A stretch of DNA of 43,093 nt from Lachnospiraceae bacterium (GCA_017626325.1 JAGAIZ010000082.1:1-43093); one strand, 5' to 3'. Positions 1-8,901 are shown, numbered from the stretch's first letter. A program made the numbers and translations. The notes: generated by a model from the sequence alone, not told the origin.

Positions 1-3000
1 TCCCGCGATTCTCTTATAGATATCCAGCTTCTGCACTTCATTCACGATATAGGACGGCGGAATATAAGCGTCCGCCTCCAGATCTACAGTGGTATTAAAG
101 TCCTCTATCGTCGGAATCCCCTTCAGAGTCTTCACTGCTTCATTGAGCATCTTGCAGTACAGATCATACCCCACTGCCTGCATATGCCCATGCTGGCTTC
201 GCCCAAGCAGCGTGCCCGCGCCCCGGATTTCCAGATCACGCATGGCGATCTTAAAGCCGCTGCCTAAGTCCGTAAATTCCTTAATGGCTTCCAACCGCTT
301 CTCCGCCACCTCTTTTAACATCTTATTCCGTTTATACATAAGGAACGCATAGGCGGTGCGGTTAGAACGCCCCACGCGGCCTCTGAGCTGATAGAGCTGA
401 GAGAGCCCCATCTGGTCGGAATCATGGATAATCATCGTATTCACATTGGAGATATCCAATCCTGTCTCGATAATCGTCGTAGAGACCAGCACATCGATTT
501 CCCCGTTGATGAAATCAAACATGATGCGCTCTAATTCCGTTTCCTTCATCTGCCCGTGGGCAAACGCTACATTGGCCTCCGGCACAAGCTTCTGAATCAT
601 CGCCGCGATATCCGCAATGTTATTCACTCTGTTATAGACATAATACACCTGCCCGTCCCGGGACAATTCCCTGACGATCGCCTCCCGCACCAGTTCCTCG
701 TTATATTCGCAGACAAAGGTCTGTATCGGCAGTCTGTCGCCCGGCGCTTCCTCCAGCACACTCATATCGCGGATACCGATCAGGCTCATATGGAGCGTTC
801 TCGGAATCGGCGTGGCCGTCAGCGTCAGCACATCTATGTTTTCTTTCAGCTTCTTAATCTTCTCCTTGTGCGTCACGCCAAACCGCTGCTCCTCGTCAAT
901 GATAAGAAGTCCCAGATCCTTATACTCCACATCCCCGGAAAGCACCCTGTGTGTGCCGATGACAATATCCACCATGCCTTTTTTTAAATCAGCGACAGTC
1001 TTCTTCTGCTCCGATGCCGTGCGGAAACGGGACAATAGATCGATACGCACCGGAAAATCCTTCATCCGGTGGACAAAGGTATTATAGTGCTGCTGCGCCA
1101 GAATGGTCGTAGGCACCAGGTACACCACCTGCTTTCCTTCCTGCACCGCCTTGAACGCCGCCCGAATGGCGATTTCCGTCTTGCCGTAGCCCACGTCGCC
1201 GCAGATCAGACGGTCCATGATCTTACCGCTCTCCATATCCGCTTTGGTAGCCGCAATGGCCTCCAACTGGTCCTCCGTCTCCTCAAAAGGGAACATCTCC
1301 TCAAATTCCTTCTGCCATACCGTGTCCTTACCATACCGGAAGCCCTGGCTCTGCTGCCTTGCTGCATACAGTTCAACCAGATCCTGGGCCACCTCGTCCA
1401 CAGCAGTACGCACCTTCGTCTTCGTCTTATGCCACTCCTGCGTACCCAGCTTATTCAACTTCGGCTTCGTGCCCGCATCGGCGGAGGCGTATTTCTGAAT
1501 CACGTCCAGTCCGGTCGCCAGCACATAGAGAACGCCGCCGTCCCGATAGGATATTTTCATATAATCCTTGACGATCTTGTCTACCTCCACCTTCTCGATA
1601 CCCTGATAGATGCCCAGCCCGTGGCTTTCATGGACCACATAATCACCGACCTTCAGTTCGTTAAAGTCGTTGATTTTCTGCCCCTCATAGATTTTCTTCT
1701 TCTTCCTTTTCTTCTTCTCTACGCCGAAGATATCGCTTTCGGAGATAACGATGAATTTCAGCAGCGGATATTCGAAGCCCTTAAGCGCCCTGCCGTAATA
1801 CGTCATAACCTCGCCCGGCTGCACCTCCCGCATGGGATCCTCGCTGTAAAAGGCGCTGATTTCCTGCTCCCGCAAATCCTCCGCCAGTCTGCGCGCTCTC
1901 GTACGGGAACCGGAAAGCAGCAGAATCCGATAGCCTCTGCGTTTATAGCCTGCCAAATCCTTCACCAGCGTCTCAAAGCTGTTATTATAGGAGGATAAGC
2001 TCCGGGCCTGGATGTCAAACTTCTTATCTACCTTGAAAAAAGGATTCCTTCCGTCCATCATGGAAAGTGTCACAACCCTGTGCGCGGCCATCTTCGCCGC
2101 CACTTCCTCCGTACTGAACAAAATGTCCATCTGCCCCGGCAGAATATAGCCTTTCTCGGCACGGTGCATCATGCTCTCCCGAAATTCCAGTTCCACCGCC
2201 GACGTATGCTCCTTCACCCGCAGCGGCTCGTCGATGAAAATACAGCTTTTATCCGTATCAAAGCACTCCAGAAAAGAGGAAAGCCGCGGATAAAAGTACC
2301 GGACATAGCTTTCCAGACTGACCGCGTTGCGGGACAGCCCTAATTCCAGAAGCTGTTCCGACAGTTCCCGCACCTGCGTCTCAATCCGGTGGGCTTCTTC
2401 GGTCTTCCTCTGACTGCGCAGAACCGCCGCCTGTTCCTTTCCTTCTGTCTCGATTTTCTGAAGTCCGGCCTTTAATTCCTCCGAAGACAGAATCATCTCC
2501 GTTGCGGGATAGACTGTCATTGACTCCAATTTCTCAATGGAACGCTGGCTTAAGATATCGAAGCTTCGGATAGATTCCACCTCATCGCCCCACAGCTCGA
2601 TGCGGTAAGGGTTTTCCTCCGTCAAGTCGAAAATATCGATGATACCGCCCCGGATACTGAACTGCCCCGGCGCTTCCACCTGATAGTTTTTCTCATAGCC
2701 AAGCTCCACCAGCTTCGCCGCCAGTTCGCTCTCCACAATGCTCGTCTTCTTATCAATATAGATGACATGCTTTTTCCACACCTCCACAGGAACCTGCGGC
2801 GCCATCAGCGCGTCGTATGTCGTAATCACCGTGACCGGCCTGCCCTCCATCAGCCGCCGCAGACACTTGATGCGCTCCGTCACCAACTGATTGCCATGGA
2901 TATCCGCCTGGAAAAAGATTAAGTCCTTCGCCGGATATAATGCGACATTTCTGTCATAAAATTTGTAATCCTCGTACAGTTCTTTTGCTTTCAAATCACT

Positions 3001-3171
3001 GAAAGTAACGATGATTTTGTATCGAAAACCATCGCCCAAGCCATAAATCATATGAAGCTTCTGGGAGTCCACACACCCGCTCAGCGCGACAGACGCGCTC
3101 TTTTTCTCCAGCAGCTTCTTAATCTCTTCATATTCTCCCAGTTCTTCCAGGGGAGCCAGTAGTGCCCTCAC
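1..3171 (-). CDS. mfd: Transcription-repair coupling factor Mfd (3' end outside window)
   Basis: Superfamily 2 ATPase that pushes stalled RNA polymerase off lesions and recruits UvrA. About 1057 residues are visible. The UvrB-like N-terminal module is followed by a CarD-like RNA polymerase-interacting domain from about residue 498. The translocase then shows Walker A GDVGYGKTE (658-666), DEEQ (759-762), TATPIPRT (from 785) and RGRVGRS. The last visible residues, KLDIYKRIAG, belong to the C-terminal domain, so perhaps a hundred residues are missing. The start is GTG at 3171, with GGAGG six bases upstream; the nearby ATG at 3184 runs into a stop after 18 codons. It lies 24 bases after pth, so the two are probably co-transcribed. 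Identification is secure. Confidence 0.97.
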   Translation of the reverse strand, partial: MRALLAPLEELGEYEEIKKLLEKKSASVALSGCVDSQKLHMIYGLGDGFRYKIIVTFSDLKAKELYEDYKFYDRNVALYPAKDLIFFQADIHGNQLVTERIKCLRRLMEGRPVTVITTYDALMAPQVPVEVWKKHVIYIDKKTSIVESELAAKLVELGYEKNYQVEAPGQFSIRGGIIDIFDLTEENPYRIELWGDEVESIRSFDILSQRSIEKLESMTVYPATEMILSSEELKAGLQKIETEGKEQAAVLRSQRKTEEAHRIETQVRELSEQLLELGLSRNAVSLESYVRYFYPRLSSFLECFDTDKSCIFIDEPLRVKEHTSAVELEFRESMMHRAEKGYILPGQMDILFSTEEVAAKMAAHRVVTLSMMDGRNPFFKVDKKFDIQARSLSSYNNSFETLVKDLAGYKRRGYRILLLSGSRTRARRLAEDLREQEISAFYSEDPMREVQPGEVMTYYGRALKGFEYPLLKFIVISESDIFGVEKKKRKKKKIYEGQKINDFNELKVGDYVVHESHGLGIYQGIEKVEVDKIVKDYMKISYRDGGVLYVLATGLDVIQKYASADAGTKPKLNKLGTQEWHKTKTKVRTAVDEVAQDLVELYAARQQSQGFRYGKDTVWQKEFEEMFPFEETEDQLEAIAATKADMESGKIMDRLICGDVGYGKTEIAIRAAFKAVQEGKQVVYLVPTTILAQQHYNTFVHRMKDFPVRIDLLSRFRTASEQKKTVADLKKGMVDIVIGTHRVLSGDVEYKDLGLLIIDEEQRFGVTHKEKIKKLKENIDVLTLTATPIPRTLHMSLIGIRDMSVLEEAPGDRLPIQTFVCEYNEELVREAIVRELSRDGQVYYVYNRVNNIADIAAMIQKLVPEANVAFAHGQMKETELERIMFDFINGEIDVLVSTTIIETGLDISNVNTMIIHDSDQMGLSQLYQLRGRVGRSNRTAYAFLMYKRNKMLKEVAEKRLEAIKEFTDLGSGFKIAMRDLEIRGAGTLLGRSQHGHMQAVGYDLYCKMLNEAVKTLKGIPTIEDFNTTVDLEADAYIPPSYIVNEVQKLDIYKRIAG

Positions 3172-3195
3172 GTCTTACCTCCATGCCTGTTGTGC

Positions 3196-3762
3196 CTATT
3201 TACGGTTATATTCATTCATCGCCTTATCCGCGCCTTCCGTTATCATCACCTCTATGGCTCTGGCCGCGCGTCCGGCACTATCGTCCATCGTTTTCCGTTC
3301 TGTGCTGTTGAAATGCCCCAGCTCATAGTCCGCCAGATCGGCGCCCCGGGGCTTCTCTCCCACACCCATCTTCACCCGCTGGAACTCATCATGTCCCAAA
3401 TGCAGAATGATATTTTTCAGCCCGTTGTGTCCGCCCGCGCTTCCCTTCTTACGGATACGAATCTGCCCCACGTCCAGGCTGACATCATCTGATATCACGA
3501 TCAGCTCCGATCTCTCATCTATCTTATAGAAGTTTATGACATCCCGCACGCTTTCACCACTCAGATTCATATAGGTCTGAGGCTTCACCAGCACTGCCTT
3601 CTGTCCTGCCACAAAGCCTTTACCGATTAACGCCTTATGCTTCTTCTCTCCCACTGCGATATGATTTCTGTCCGCCAGCACGTCGATGACGTCGAAGCCA
3701 ATATTATGCCGCGTATTCTGATACTCCCGTCCCGGATTTCCGAGTCCTACTATAATGTACAT
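3196..3762 (-). CDS. pth: Peptidyl-tRNA hydrolase
   Basis: Hydrolyses the ester bond of peptidyl-tRNAs released prematurely from ribosomes, recycling tRNA in the cytoplasm. The protein has 188 residues, the usual family length. Visible signatures are the N-terminal VGLGNPG with Asn9, TRHNIGF with the catalytic His19, PQTYMNLSG, and GSAGGHNGL. I chose ATG 3762 (MYIIVGLG) because GGAG lies six bases upstream; an in-frame ATG at 3774 would add four residues that the family lacks. The gene precedes mfd, a common Firmicute order. Its leader of about 195 bases carries three perfect hairpins and a possible pseudoknot reaching the ribosome binding site. Confidence 0.96.
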   Translation of the reverse strand: MYIIVGLGNPGREYQNTRHNIGFDVIDVLADRNHIAVGEKKHKALIGKGFVAGQKAVLVKPQTYMNLSGESVRDVINFYKIDERSELIVISDDVSLDVGQIRIRKKGSAGGHNGLKNIILHLGHDEFQRVKMGVGEKPRGADLADYELGHFNSTERKTMDDSAGRAARAIEVMITEGADKAMNEYNRK

Positions 3763-3775
3763 ACTAATCTCCATT

Positions 3776-3908
3776 CCGGAGCGTTTTACGCGACGGGGCG
3801 ATGAGAAATCCGCATAGGCGGTTTCTCATCTGCCATCAGACAAATTTGTGACGCTCCGGCACAAATTTGAGATTGAAAAATCAGCATATCAGTGTGATTT
3901 TTCAATCT
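3776..3908 (-). promoter_or_regulatory. Structured pth leader: three abutting hairpins with a possible pseudoknot
   Basis: Plus-strand coordinates. Hairpin C pairs 3870-3883 with 3895-3908 (14 bp, perfect). Hairpin B pairs 3841-3850 with 3860-3869 (10 bp, perfect) around the nine-base loop 3851-3859. Hairpin A spans 3797-3834: GATGAGAAA pairs with TTTCTCATC, plus inner CCGC/GCGG and outer GGC/GCC with single bulges. B and C touch with no spacer. The loop of B (ACGCTCCGG on plus) is exactly complementary to 3776-3784, which sits four bases upstream of the pth ribosome binding site. The element lies downstream of a candidate promoter at 3963-3991, so it should be transcribed as pth leader RNA. 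The hairpins are seen directly; their function is inferred. A dispersed intergenic repeat is the main alternative. Confidence 0.7.
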
Positions 3909-3962
3909 AACCTCATTTCTGTTCCTATTCTATGATAATTATGCTTCTGGTGATGCTTTCTC

Positions 3963-3991
3963 ATTTTATCAATAACATTCATCACGAACAA
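3963..3991 (-). promoter_or_regulatory. Candidate sigma-A promoter for pth-mfd
   Basis: Read on the minus strand: TTGTTC (3991-3986), a 17-base spacer, then TAAAAT (3968-3963). Transcription would start near 3956 and pass through all three leader hairpins before reaching pth. Confidence 0.5.
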
Positions 3992-4042
3992 GTATTATTT
4001 CCACTTTTGACAGATTATTTGAATAACCTTTATGCCCATAAG

Positions 4043-4066
4043 AAAAGGACGCTTCCGCGTCCTTTT
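4043..4066 (-). terminator. Rho-independent terminator of spoVG
   Basis: A perfect ten-base-pair stem (AAAAGGACGC with GCGTCCTTTT) around a four-base loop, 21 bases after the spoVG stop codon. On the minus strand the stem ends in a T-rich run, as expected for spoVG transcripts. Confidence 0.9.
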
Positions 4067-4087
4067 CCTTCCACACTATGCATTTTA

Positions 4088-4360
4088 CTACTCACTATCC
4101 GGTTCTAACAACGCCTCTTCATAGCTTTCCAGAATAATCTTCTGAATCCGATCTCTTGTCTCTGAGTTGATCGGATGTGCAATATCACGATACTCGCCGT
4201 CGCTTGCCTTCTTGCTTGGCATAGCAATGAAAAGACCCTTTTCACCTTCAATTACTTTAATGTCATGAACTACGAATTCATCGTCAATGGTAATTGAGAC
4301 GATTGCTTTCATCTTGCTGTCTTGAGTCATCTTACGCACGCGGACATCAGTAATTCTCAT
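4088..4360 (-). CDS. spoVG: SpoVG, RNA/DNA-binding regulator
   Basis: Small nucleic-acid-binding regulator, known in Bacillus for effects on septation and cortex formation and in Staphylococcus and Listeria as a global regulator. The 90 residues begin [10 protein letters not shown] and contain [30 protein letters not shown] and DIAHPINSE, all hallmarks of the family; the length is normal. The start at 4360 has GGAGG nine bases upstream. An open frame continues upstream to 4444, but those residues have no family counterpart and are probably leader sequence. A terminator follows directly. The gap of about 180 bases back to glgD shows no convincing sigma-A promoter; a sigma-H type is possible but not clear by eye. 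Confidence 0.95.
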   Translation of the reverse strand: MRITDVRVRKMTQDSKMKAIVSITIDDEFVVHDIKVIEGEKGLFIAMPSKKASDGEYRDIAHPINSETRDRIQKIILESYEEALLEPDSE

Positions 4361-4537
4361 GAAGCTCAGCCTCCTTATCATAATGATACCGAACAGATTC
4401 CCGTCGGTTTTCACAAGCTTCTCCACATAAGTCATACTCATCAAGCCACGTAGCTTGTAATAAACATTTAGTTAAAAACCTTCATGCCCTTCACACTATA
4501 TTCTACTCTAATTAGCAGTTGCCCTTCTATCATATCA

Positions 4538-5656
4538 TTAAATTACGTATCTGTCATTATGTTCTACAACAATTTGTATTCCATTGTCTCCCTTATAATA
4601 CGAATTAGCTCGAATTGTACCCCTGCTCTCTACGATACAATTCTCAATATGTGTGTTATCTCCAATATAAACATCATTCAGAATGATAGAATTCTTTATG
4701 TAGCAGTTATTGCCGACATAGGTCTTCTTAAAGAGTACAGAATCCTCTACCGTACCATTTACAATACATCCGCTGGATACCAGACTGTTCTTGATGCTTG
4801 CTCCCGTATTGTACTTAGCAGGCGGCAGATCATCTACCTTGGAATAAATATCAGGGTACTGCTTGAAGAAATAATTTCTGATTTCCGGCCGAAGGAAGTC
4901 CATATTTGTCTTGAAATAATCAGCCACTGTCGCGATATTGCTCCAGTAATCCTTAATCTTATAACCGAAAATCCTCTTCTGGTCCTTGTAACGGATCAGG
5001 ATATCCTTAACGAAATCGTAACGGTCCTCTTCCCTGCACTTCTCGATCATCTCAATCAACTGACGTCTTCTGACTACATAGATACCGCAGGAAATCGTAT
5101 TGGATTTGGCTACGATAGGCTTCTCCTCGAATTCTTCAATCCGGCATTCTTCATTCATCTTAATCGTACCGAATCTGTCCACATTCACGTCAGGAGCCAT
5201 ATCCTTGCATACAACCGTAATATCCGCTTTCTTCTCAATGTGATATTCCAGAATCTTATTATAATCCATCTTATATACACAGTCACCGGAAGAGATTACC
5301 ACATAAGGTTCATGAGAATTCTTCAGGAAAGACAGATTCTGTGCGATTGCATCCGCCGTACCGCGATACCACGCGTTGCTTTCCGCCGTAACTGCGGGGG
5401 TGAATACATACAGGCCTCCCTGCTTACGGCCGAAATCCCACCACTTGGAAGAACTCAAGTGTTCATTCAGGCTGCCCGCATTATACTGCGTAAATACAGC
5501 CACCTTGTTAATATGGGAGTTGGACATATTACTCAGTGCAAAATCAATACTGCGGTAGCTGCCCGCAATAGGCATTGCGCAGACTGCACGTTTCTGCGTC
5601 AGTTCCTTGATCCTATGATTATTACCACCAGCTAAAACGATTCCAATTGCTCTCAC
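4538..5656 (-). CDS. glgD: GlgD, regulatory subunit of ADP-glucose pyrophosphorylase
   Basis: Paralogue of GlgC that forms hetero-oligomers with it and stimulates ADP-glucose synthesis for glycogen; Firmicute GlgD alone is inactive. The 372 residues show a nucleotidyltransferase fold followed by left-handed beta-helix hexapeptide repeats near the C terminus. The pyrophosphorylase loop, GGQGSRL in the neighbouring GlgC, reads GGNNHRI here, consistent with a non-catalytic role. The start is GTG at 5656, sharing one base with the GlgC stop TAG, so the two genes are translationally coupled. No terminator is obvious before spoVG. Confidence 0.93.
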   Translation of the reverse strand: MRAIGIVLAGGNNHRIKELTQKRAVCAMPIAGSYRSIDFALSNMSNSHINKVAVFTQYNAGSLNEHLSSSKWWDFGRKQGGLYVFTPAVTAESNAWYRGTADAIAQNLSFLKNSHEPYVVISSGDCVYKMDYNKILEYHIEKKADITVVCKDMAPDVNVDRFGTIKMNEECRIEEFEEKPIVAKSNTISCGIYVVRRRQLIEMIEKCREEDRYDFVKDILIRYKDQKRIFGYKIKDYWSNIATVADYFKTNMDFLRPEIRNYFFKQYPDIYSKVDDLPPAKYNTGASIKNSLVSSGCIVNGTVEDSVLFKKTYVGNNCYIKNSIILNDVYIGDNTHIENCIVESRGTIRANSYYKGDNGIQIVVEHNDRYVI

Positions 5657-6927
5657 TATTTGTCACCTGCCTTAATCAAAGTTTTACCGCTTGGAAGATT
5701 TCCGTTCTCATAATCCTCTGCACTTGTCACGCCAAATACAACAGAATTCTTTCCAACGGTAATTCCCTTCGGGACAACGCTCTTTTCTCCAACCGTTACG
5801 ATGCCGTGATTATAAATATGCGGATCTGTCTCATTCTCTGCTTCTTCACCCATACCAAGCTTCACTTCATCCTCAATCACAACATTCTCCGCAATGATTG
5901 CTTTCTGCAATTCACAGTTAGCGCCGATCTGCGTCTCATTCATTATAATGGAGTCTCTGACTACCGTGTCAGCGCCGATCGTTACACCGCAGCCGATCAC
6001 AGAATTATATACCTTGCCGTATATCTCCGACCCTTCCCCTATAATACTTCTCTCTACCACGCTGCCGGATGACAAATACTGGGGCGGCAGGATCTCGCTT
6101 CTCGTATAAATCTTCCAGTATTCTTCATACAGATTGAATTCCGGAACAATATCGATCAGCTCCATGTTCGCTTCCCAATAAGAATTCAGCGTTCCTACAT
6201 CTTTCCAGTAGCCGTTAAATTCATATGCATAAAGAGGTGCGCCATTCTTATGGCAGTATGGAATGACATGCTTGCCAAAATCCAGCCCCGGCTGCTCCGC
6301 GTTAGCAAGAAGCGCCTCTTTCAATGTCTTCCAATTAAAGATGTAAATTCCCATAGAAGCAAGATTACTTCTCGGATTCGCCGGTTTCTCCTCAAAATCC
6401 GTAATTTTACGGTTATTGTCCGTAATCATGATACCGAACCGCTTTGCCTCTTCCATCGGGACAGGCATAACCGCGATAGTTACCTCTGCGTTATTCTTCT
6501 TGTGGAAATCCAGCATTACCTCATAATCCATCTTGTAAATATGGTCTCCTGACAGAATCAGAACATATTCGGGATTAAAGCTTTCCATATAATCGATGTT
6601 CTGGTAAATCGCATTCGCCGTACCTGTGTACCACTCGCTGTTTACACTCTTCTCATAGGGCGGAAGCACCGTTACACCACCGATATTCCTGTCAAGATCC
6701 CACGGAATACCAATTCCGATGTGTGTGTTTAACCGAAGCGGCTGATACTGCGTCAACACGCCGACGGTATCCACTCCTGAATTGATACAGTTACTGAGAG
6801 GGAAATCGATAATCCTATATTTACTGCCAAAAGATACCGCCGGTTTAGCTACCTTTGACGTAAGTACACCTAATCTGCTTCCCTGACCACCTGCCAACAG
6901 CATGGCAATCATTTCTTTCTTAACCAT
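5656..6927 (-). CDS. glgC: Glucose-1-phosphate adenylyltransferase GlgC
   Basis: Catalytic subunit making ADP-glucose from glucose-1-phosphate and ATP, the committed step of bacterial glycogen synthesis. The 423 residues show the intact N-terminal loop [13 protein letters not shown], the [19 protein letters not shown] segment, [11 protein letters not shown], and C-terminal beta-helix repeats. The start ATG at 6927 follows AGAGGTGA at good spacing; an in-frame ATG at 6948 lacks a site. It begins a two-gene operon with glgD. No other glycogen genes are in the window. Confidence 0.96.
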   Translation of the reverse strand: MVKKEMIAMLLAGGQGSRLGVLTSKVAKPAVSFGSKYRIIDFPLSNCINSGVDTVGVLTQYQPLRLNTHIGIGIPWDLDRNIGGVTVLPPYEKSVNSEWYTGTANAIYQNIDYMESFNPEYVLILSGDHIYKMDYEVMLDFHKKNNAEVTIAVMPVPMEEAKRFGIMITDNNRKITDFEEKPANPRSNLASMGIYIFNWKTLKEALLANAEQPGLDFGKHVIPYCHKNGAPLYAYEFNGYWKDVGTLNSYWEANMELIDIVPEFNLYEEYWKIYTRSEILPPQYLSSGSVVERSIIGEGSEIYGKVYNSVIGCGVTIGADTVVRDSIIMNETQIGANCELQKAIIAENVVIEDEVKLGMGEEAENETDPHIYNHGIVTVGEKSVVPKGITVGKNSVVFGVTSAEDYENGNLPSGKTLIKAGDK

Positions 6928-6989
6928 CTTATCACCTCTTGTTTCCATAAAATATGTTATATAATTTTTAAATATTATATTATTTGATA

Positions 6990-7094
6990 ATTATATCACA
7001 ATTCGATAGGAAAATGAATGTTTTTTACAAAAATATTCACTTTTTATTCTCTTCGATATGTTAATAATATACAATATTTTATTGTTCTTTTCAA
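6990..7094 (-). promoter_or_regulatory. Candidate promoters of glgC-glgD
   Basis: Two candidates on the minus strand in a very AT-rich gap. One is TTGAAA (7094-7089), 17 bases, TATATT (7071-7066). The other is an extended -10, TGATATAAT, with its TATAAT at 6995-6990 and a weak -35. The remainder of the gap 6928-7262 holds the divergent murC promoter and otherwise nothing recognisable. Confidence 0.5.
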
Positions 7095-7203
7095 TATCTT
7101 TGTTTATTTTTATCATAAAGTATTTTTAAGCGGCCGGAAGCGTCTTTTGTTTTTGTAAATTTTTTCTAAAACCTCTGTAAAACATAAGCGAAATAAATTT
7201 CTA

Positions 7204-7232
7204 TTGGTTTTTTAGGGTGAAATGAGTATAAT
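7204..7232 (+). promoter_or_regulatory. Sigma-A promoter of murC
   Basis: TTGGTT (7204-7209), a 17-base spacer, then a perfect TATAAT (7227-7232), 31 bases before the murC start. Confidence 0.75.
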
Positions 7233-7262
7233 ACTAATAAAAACGAAATCAGGGAGATATCC

Positions 7263-8642
7263 ATGTATCAAATTAATTTTAAAAATCCGATTCACATATA
7301 TTTTATTGGCATCGGCGGTATCAGCATGAGCGGCCTCGCCGAGATTCTTCTGACAGAAAACTTCCGTATATCCGGCTCTGACAGAGCGCCCTCCGAGCTG
7401 ACCCGTATCCTCGAGGAGCGCGGCGCCGCCATCTACTACGGTCAGCGCGAAGAGAACATCACCTCCGATATTGATCTGGTGGTATACACAAGCGCCATCA
7501 AGCCCGACAATCCGGAAATGATCGCCGCAGGCAGGCTTAACGTCCCCGTCCTGACCAGAGCGCAGCTCCTTGGACAGATGATGCAGAATTATAAGACTCC
7601 CATCGCAGTCAGCGGAACCCACGGCAAGACTACCACCACTTCCATGATATCCCAGATATTATTGGAGAACCGGGATGATCCAACCTTGTCCATCGGCGGT
7701 ATCTATAAACCGATCGGCGGCAATATCCGTGTCGGCTCCTCTGAGCATTTTGTCACAGAGGCCTGTGAATATACCAACAGCTTTTTAAGTTTTTTCCCTA
7801 AGATCAGTATTATACTTAATATAGAAGAAGACCATTTGGATTTCTTCAAAGATATCGACGATATCCGTGCTTCTTTCCGCAAATTTGCGCTTCTTCTTCC
7901 GGCTGACGGTACGCTTATCATCAATGGCGATATCGACCGTGTTGAAGAGATTACCGACGGGCTTTCCTGCCGGGTGATTACCTACGGTTCTTCTTCCGCA
8001 TTTGATTACAGCCCGTCCGAAATTACTTATGACGCGTCAGGATACCCTTCTTTTCATCTTATGCGCAAGGATGGCAAAAAAGAAGTCTTTGCCTTACATG
8101 TACCGGGAGAACATAATGTCTACAACGCCATAGCCGCCATTGCGCTTGCCGATACGCTGGGCATCGCATCCGACGTTACTGCAAGAGCGCTGTCCGCGTT
8201 CGACGGCACCGACCGCCGTTTTGAATACAAGGGCAAGGTAAACGGCATTACCATCATCGATGACTACGCCCATCACCTCACTGAAATTACCGCCACGCTT
8301 ACAGCGGTAAAGAACTATCCGCACAGGAGAGTCTGGTGTGTATTCCAGCCTCATACCTACACCCGTACCAAGGCGTTCCTGCCGGATTTCGCCAGGGCGT
8401 TATCTCTGGCTGATGAAGTCATTCTGGCAGACGTCTACGCTGCCAGGGAGAAGGATACGCTGGGGATCAGTTCCCGAACTTTACAGGCTGAGATTGAGAA
8501 GCTGGGGCATCCCTGTTACTACTTCCCTTCTTTTGAAGAAATACAAAATTTCATATTAGAAAATTGCACAAAGGATGACTTGTTGATAACTATGGGGGCA
8601 GGTGACGTCGTAAAAATCGGCGAAAATCTTCTATTGAAATAA
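7263..8642 (+). CDS. murC: UDP-N-acetylmuramate--L-alanine ligase MurC
   Basis: Cytoplasmic ATP-dependent ligase adding L-alanine to UDP-MurNAc, the first step of the peptidoglycan stem peptide. The 459 residues match the usual length. They show the UDP-binding GIGGISMSGLAE near residues 16-27, the ATP loop GTHGKTTTT (118-126), EDHLDFF (from 189), PGEHNVYNAIAA (from 281) and DDYAHH (333-338), where the common following Pro is Leu. The start follows AGGGAG at six bases. It has its own promoter and a strong terminator, so it is probably monocistronic. Confidence 0.97.
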   Translation: MYQINFKNPIHIYFIGIGGISMSGLAEILLTENFRISGSDRAPSELTRILEERGAAIYYGQREENITSDIDLVVYTSAIKPDNPEMIAAGRLNVPVLTRAQLLGQMMQNYKTPIAVSGTHGKTTTTSMISQILLENRDDPTLSIGGIYKPIGGNIRVGSSEHFVTEACEYTNSFLSFFPKISIILNIEEDHLDFFKDIDDIRASFRKFALLLPADGTLIINGDIDRVEEITDGLSCRVITYGSSSAFDYSPSEITYDASGYPSFHLMRKDGKKEVFALHVPGEHNVYNAIAAIALADTLGIASDVTARALSAFDGTDRRFEYKGKVNGITIIDDYAHHLTEITATLTAVKNYPHRRVWCVFQPHTYTRTKAFLPDFARALSLADEVILADVYAAREKDTLGISSRTLQAEIEKLGHPCYYFPSFEEIQNFILENCTKDDLLITMGAGDVVKIGENLLLK

Positions 8643-8650
8643 TTATTCAC

Positions 8651-8702
8651 AATATCCACAGAAAAGAACCGTATAATTCCATCTTTTTCTGTGGATATTT
8701 TT
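8651..8702 (+). terminator. Terminator of murC
   Basis: A perfect 14-base-pair stem (8651-8664 with 8686-8699) followed by a T run on plus. Each arm contains an ATATCCACA-type motif, so it also forms part of the DnaA-box-like cluster described next. Confidence 0.75.
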
Positions 8703-8758
8703 GTGGAAAAGTTCCCCGAATTAATACGTGCTTTTTTGTTCTTTCCACATTATCCACA
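8652..8758. promoter_or_regulatory. Cluster of DnaA-box-like 9-mers
   Basis: A perfect TTATCCACA lies at 8750-8758. It is directly abutted by CTTTCCACA (8741-8749, two mismatches). One-mismatch copies lie at 8652-8660 (plus), 8690-8698 (minus) and 8702-8710 (minus). The cluster lies upstream of the DnaD/DnaC helicase-loading genes, so control by DnaA is plausible; this is inference. Confidence 0.55.
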
Positions 8759-8836
8759 TTCATTCCGCGCGCTGCAAACATTTGTTCTTTTTGTGTTTAT
8801 GGCAGTTTGCCTATTTCTTTTTAAAAATCTCTATGC

Positions 8837-8842
8837 TATAAT
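8837..8842 (+). promoter_or_regulatory. Candidate -10 for the DnaD-dnaC-prs operon
   Basis: An extended -10 TGCTATAAT with a perfect TATAAT hexamer, 60 bases upstream of the DnaD-like start. The -35 region is weak and T-rich. Confidence 0.5.
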
Positions 8843-8901
8843 TCACAATGCGTTCCAAAGCGCGCTGTATATTTCATATGTGTATTATGGGGTGGTTAGA
8901 G

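Noticed and set aside
1069-1998. 309-codon open frame on plus within mfd
   Set aside because: It is antisense to the helicase region of Mfd, whose motifs are unmistakable on the minus strand.
3776-3908. Terminator of spoVG or a transposon end
   Set aside because: spoVG already has a strong terminator at 4043-4066, and no transposase or target duplication is visible near the hairpins.
4361-4444. N-terminal extension of SpoVG
   Set aside because: The frame is open, but family proteins begin at MRITDVR, and that ATG has its own GGAGG.
4484-5635. Long open frame on plus across glgD
   Set aside because: It lies entirely opposite the clear glgD gene and its translation is hydrophobic and Ile-rich in a way typical of antisense frames; no ribosome binding site or family match.
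8652-8758. Chromosomal replication origin
   Set aside because: The DnaA-box-like sites are few and no dnaA, dnaN or AT-rich unwinding region adjoins them; a regulatory or titration site is more likely.
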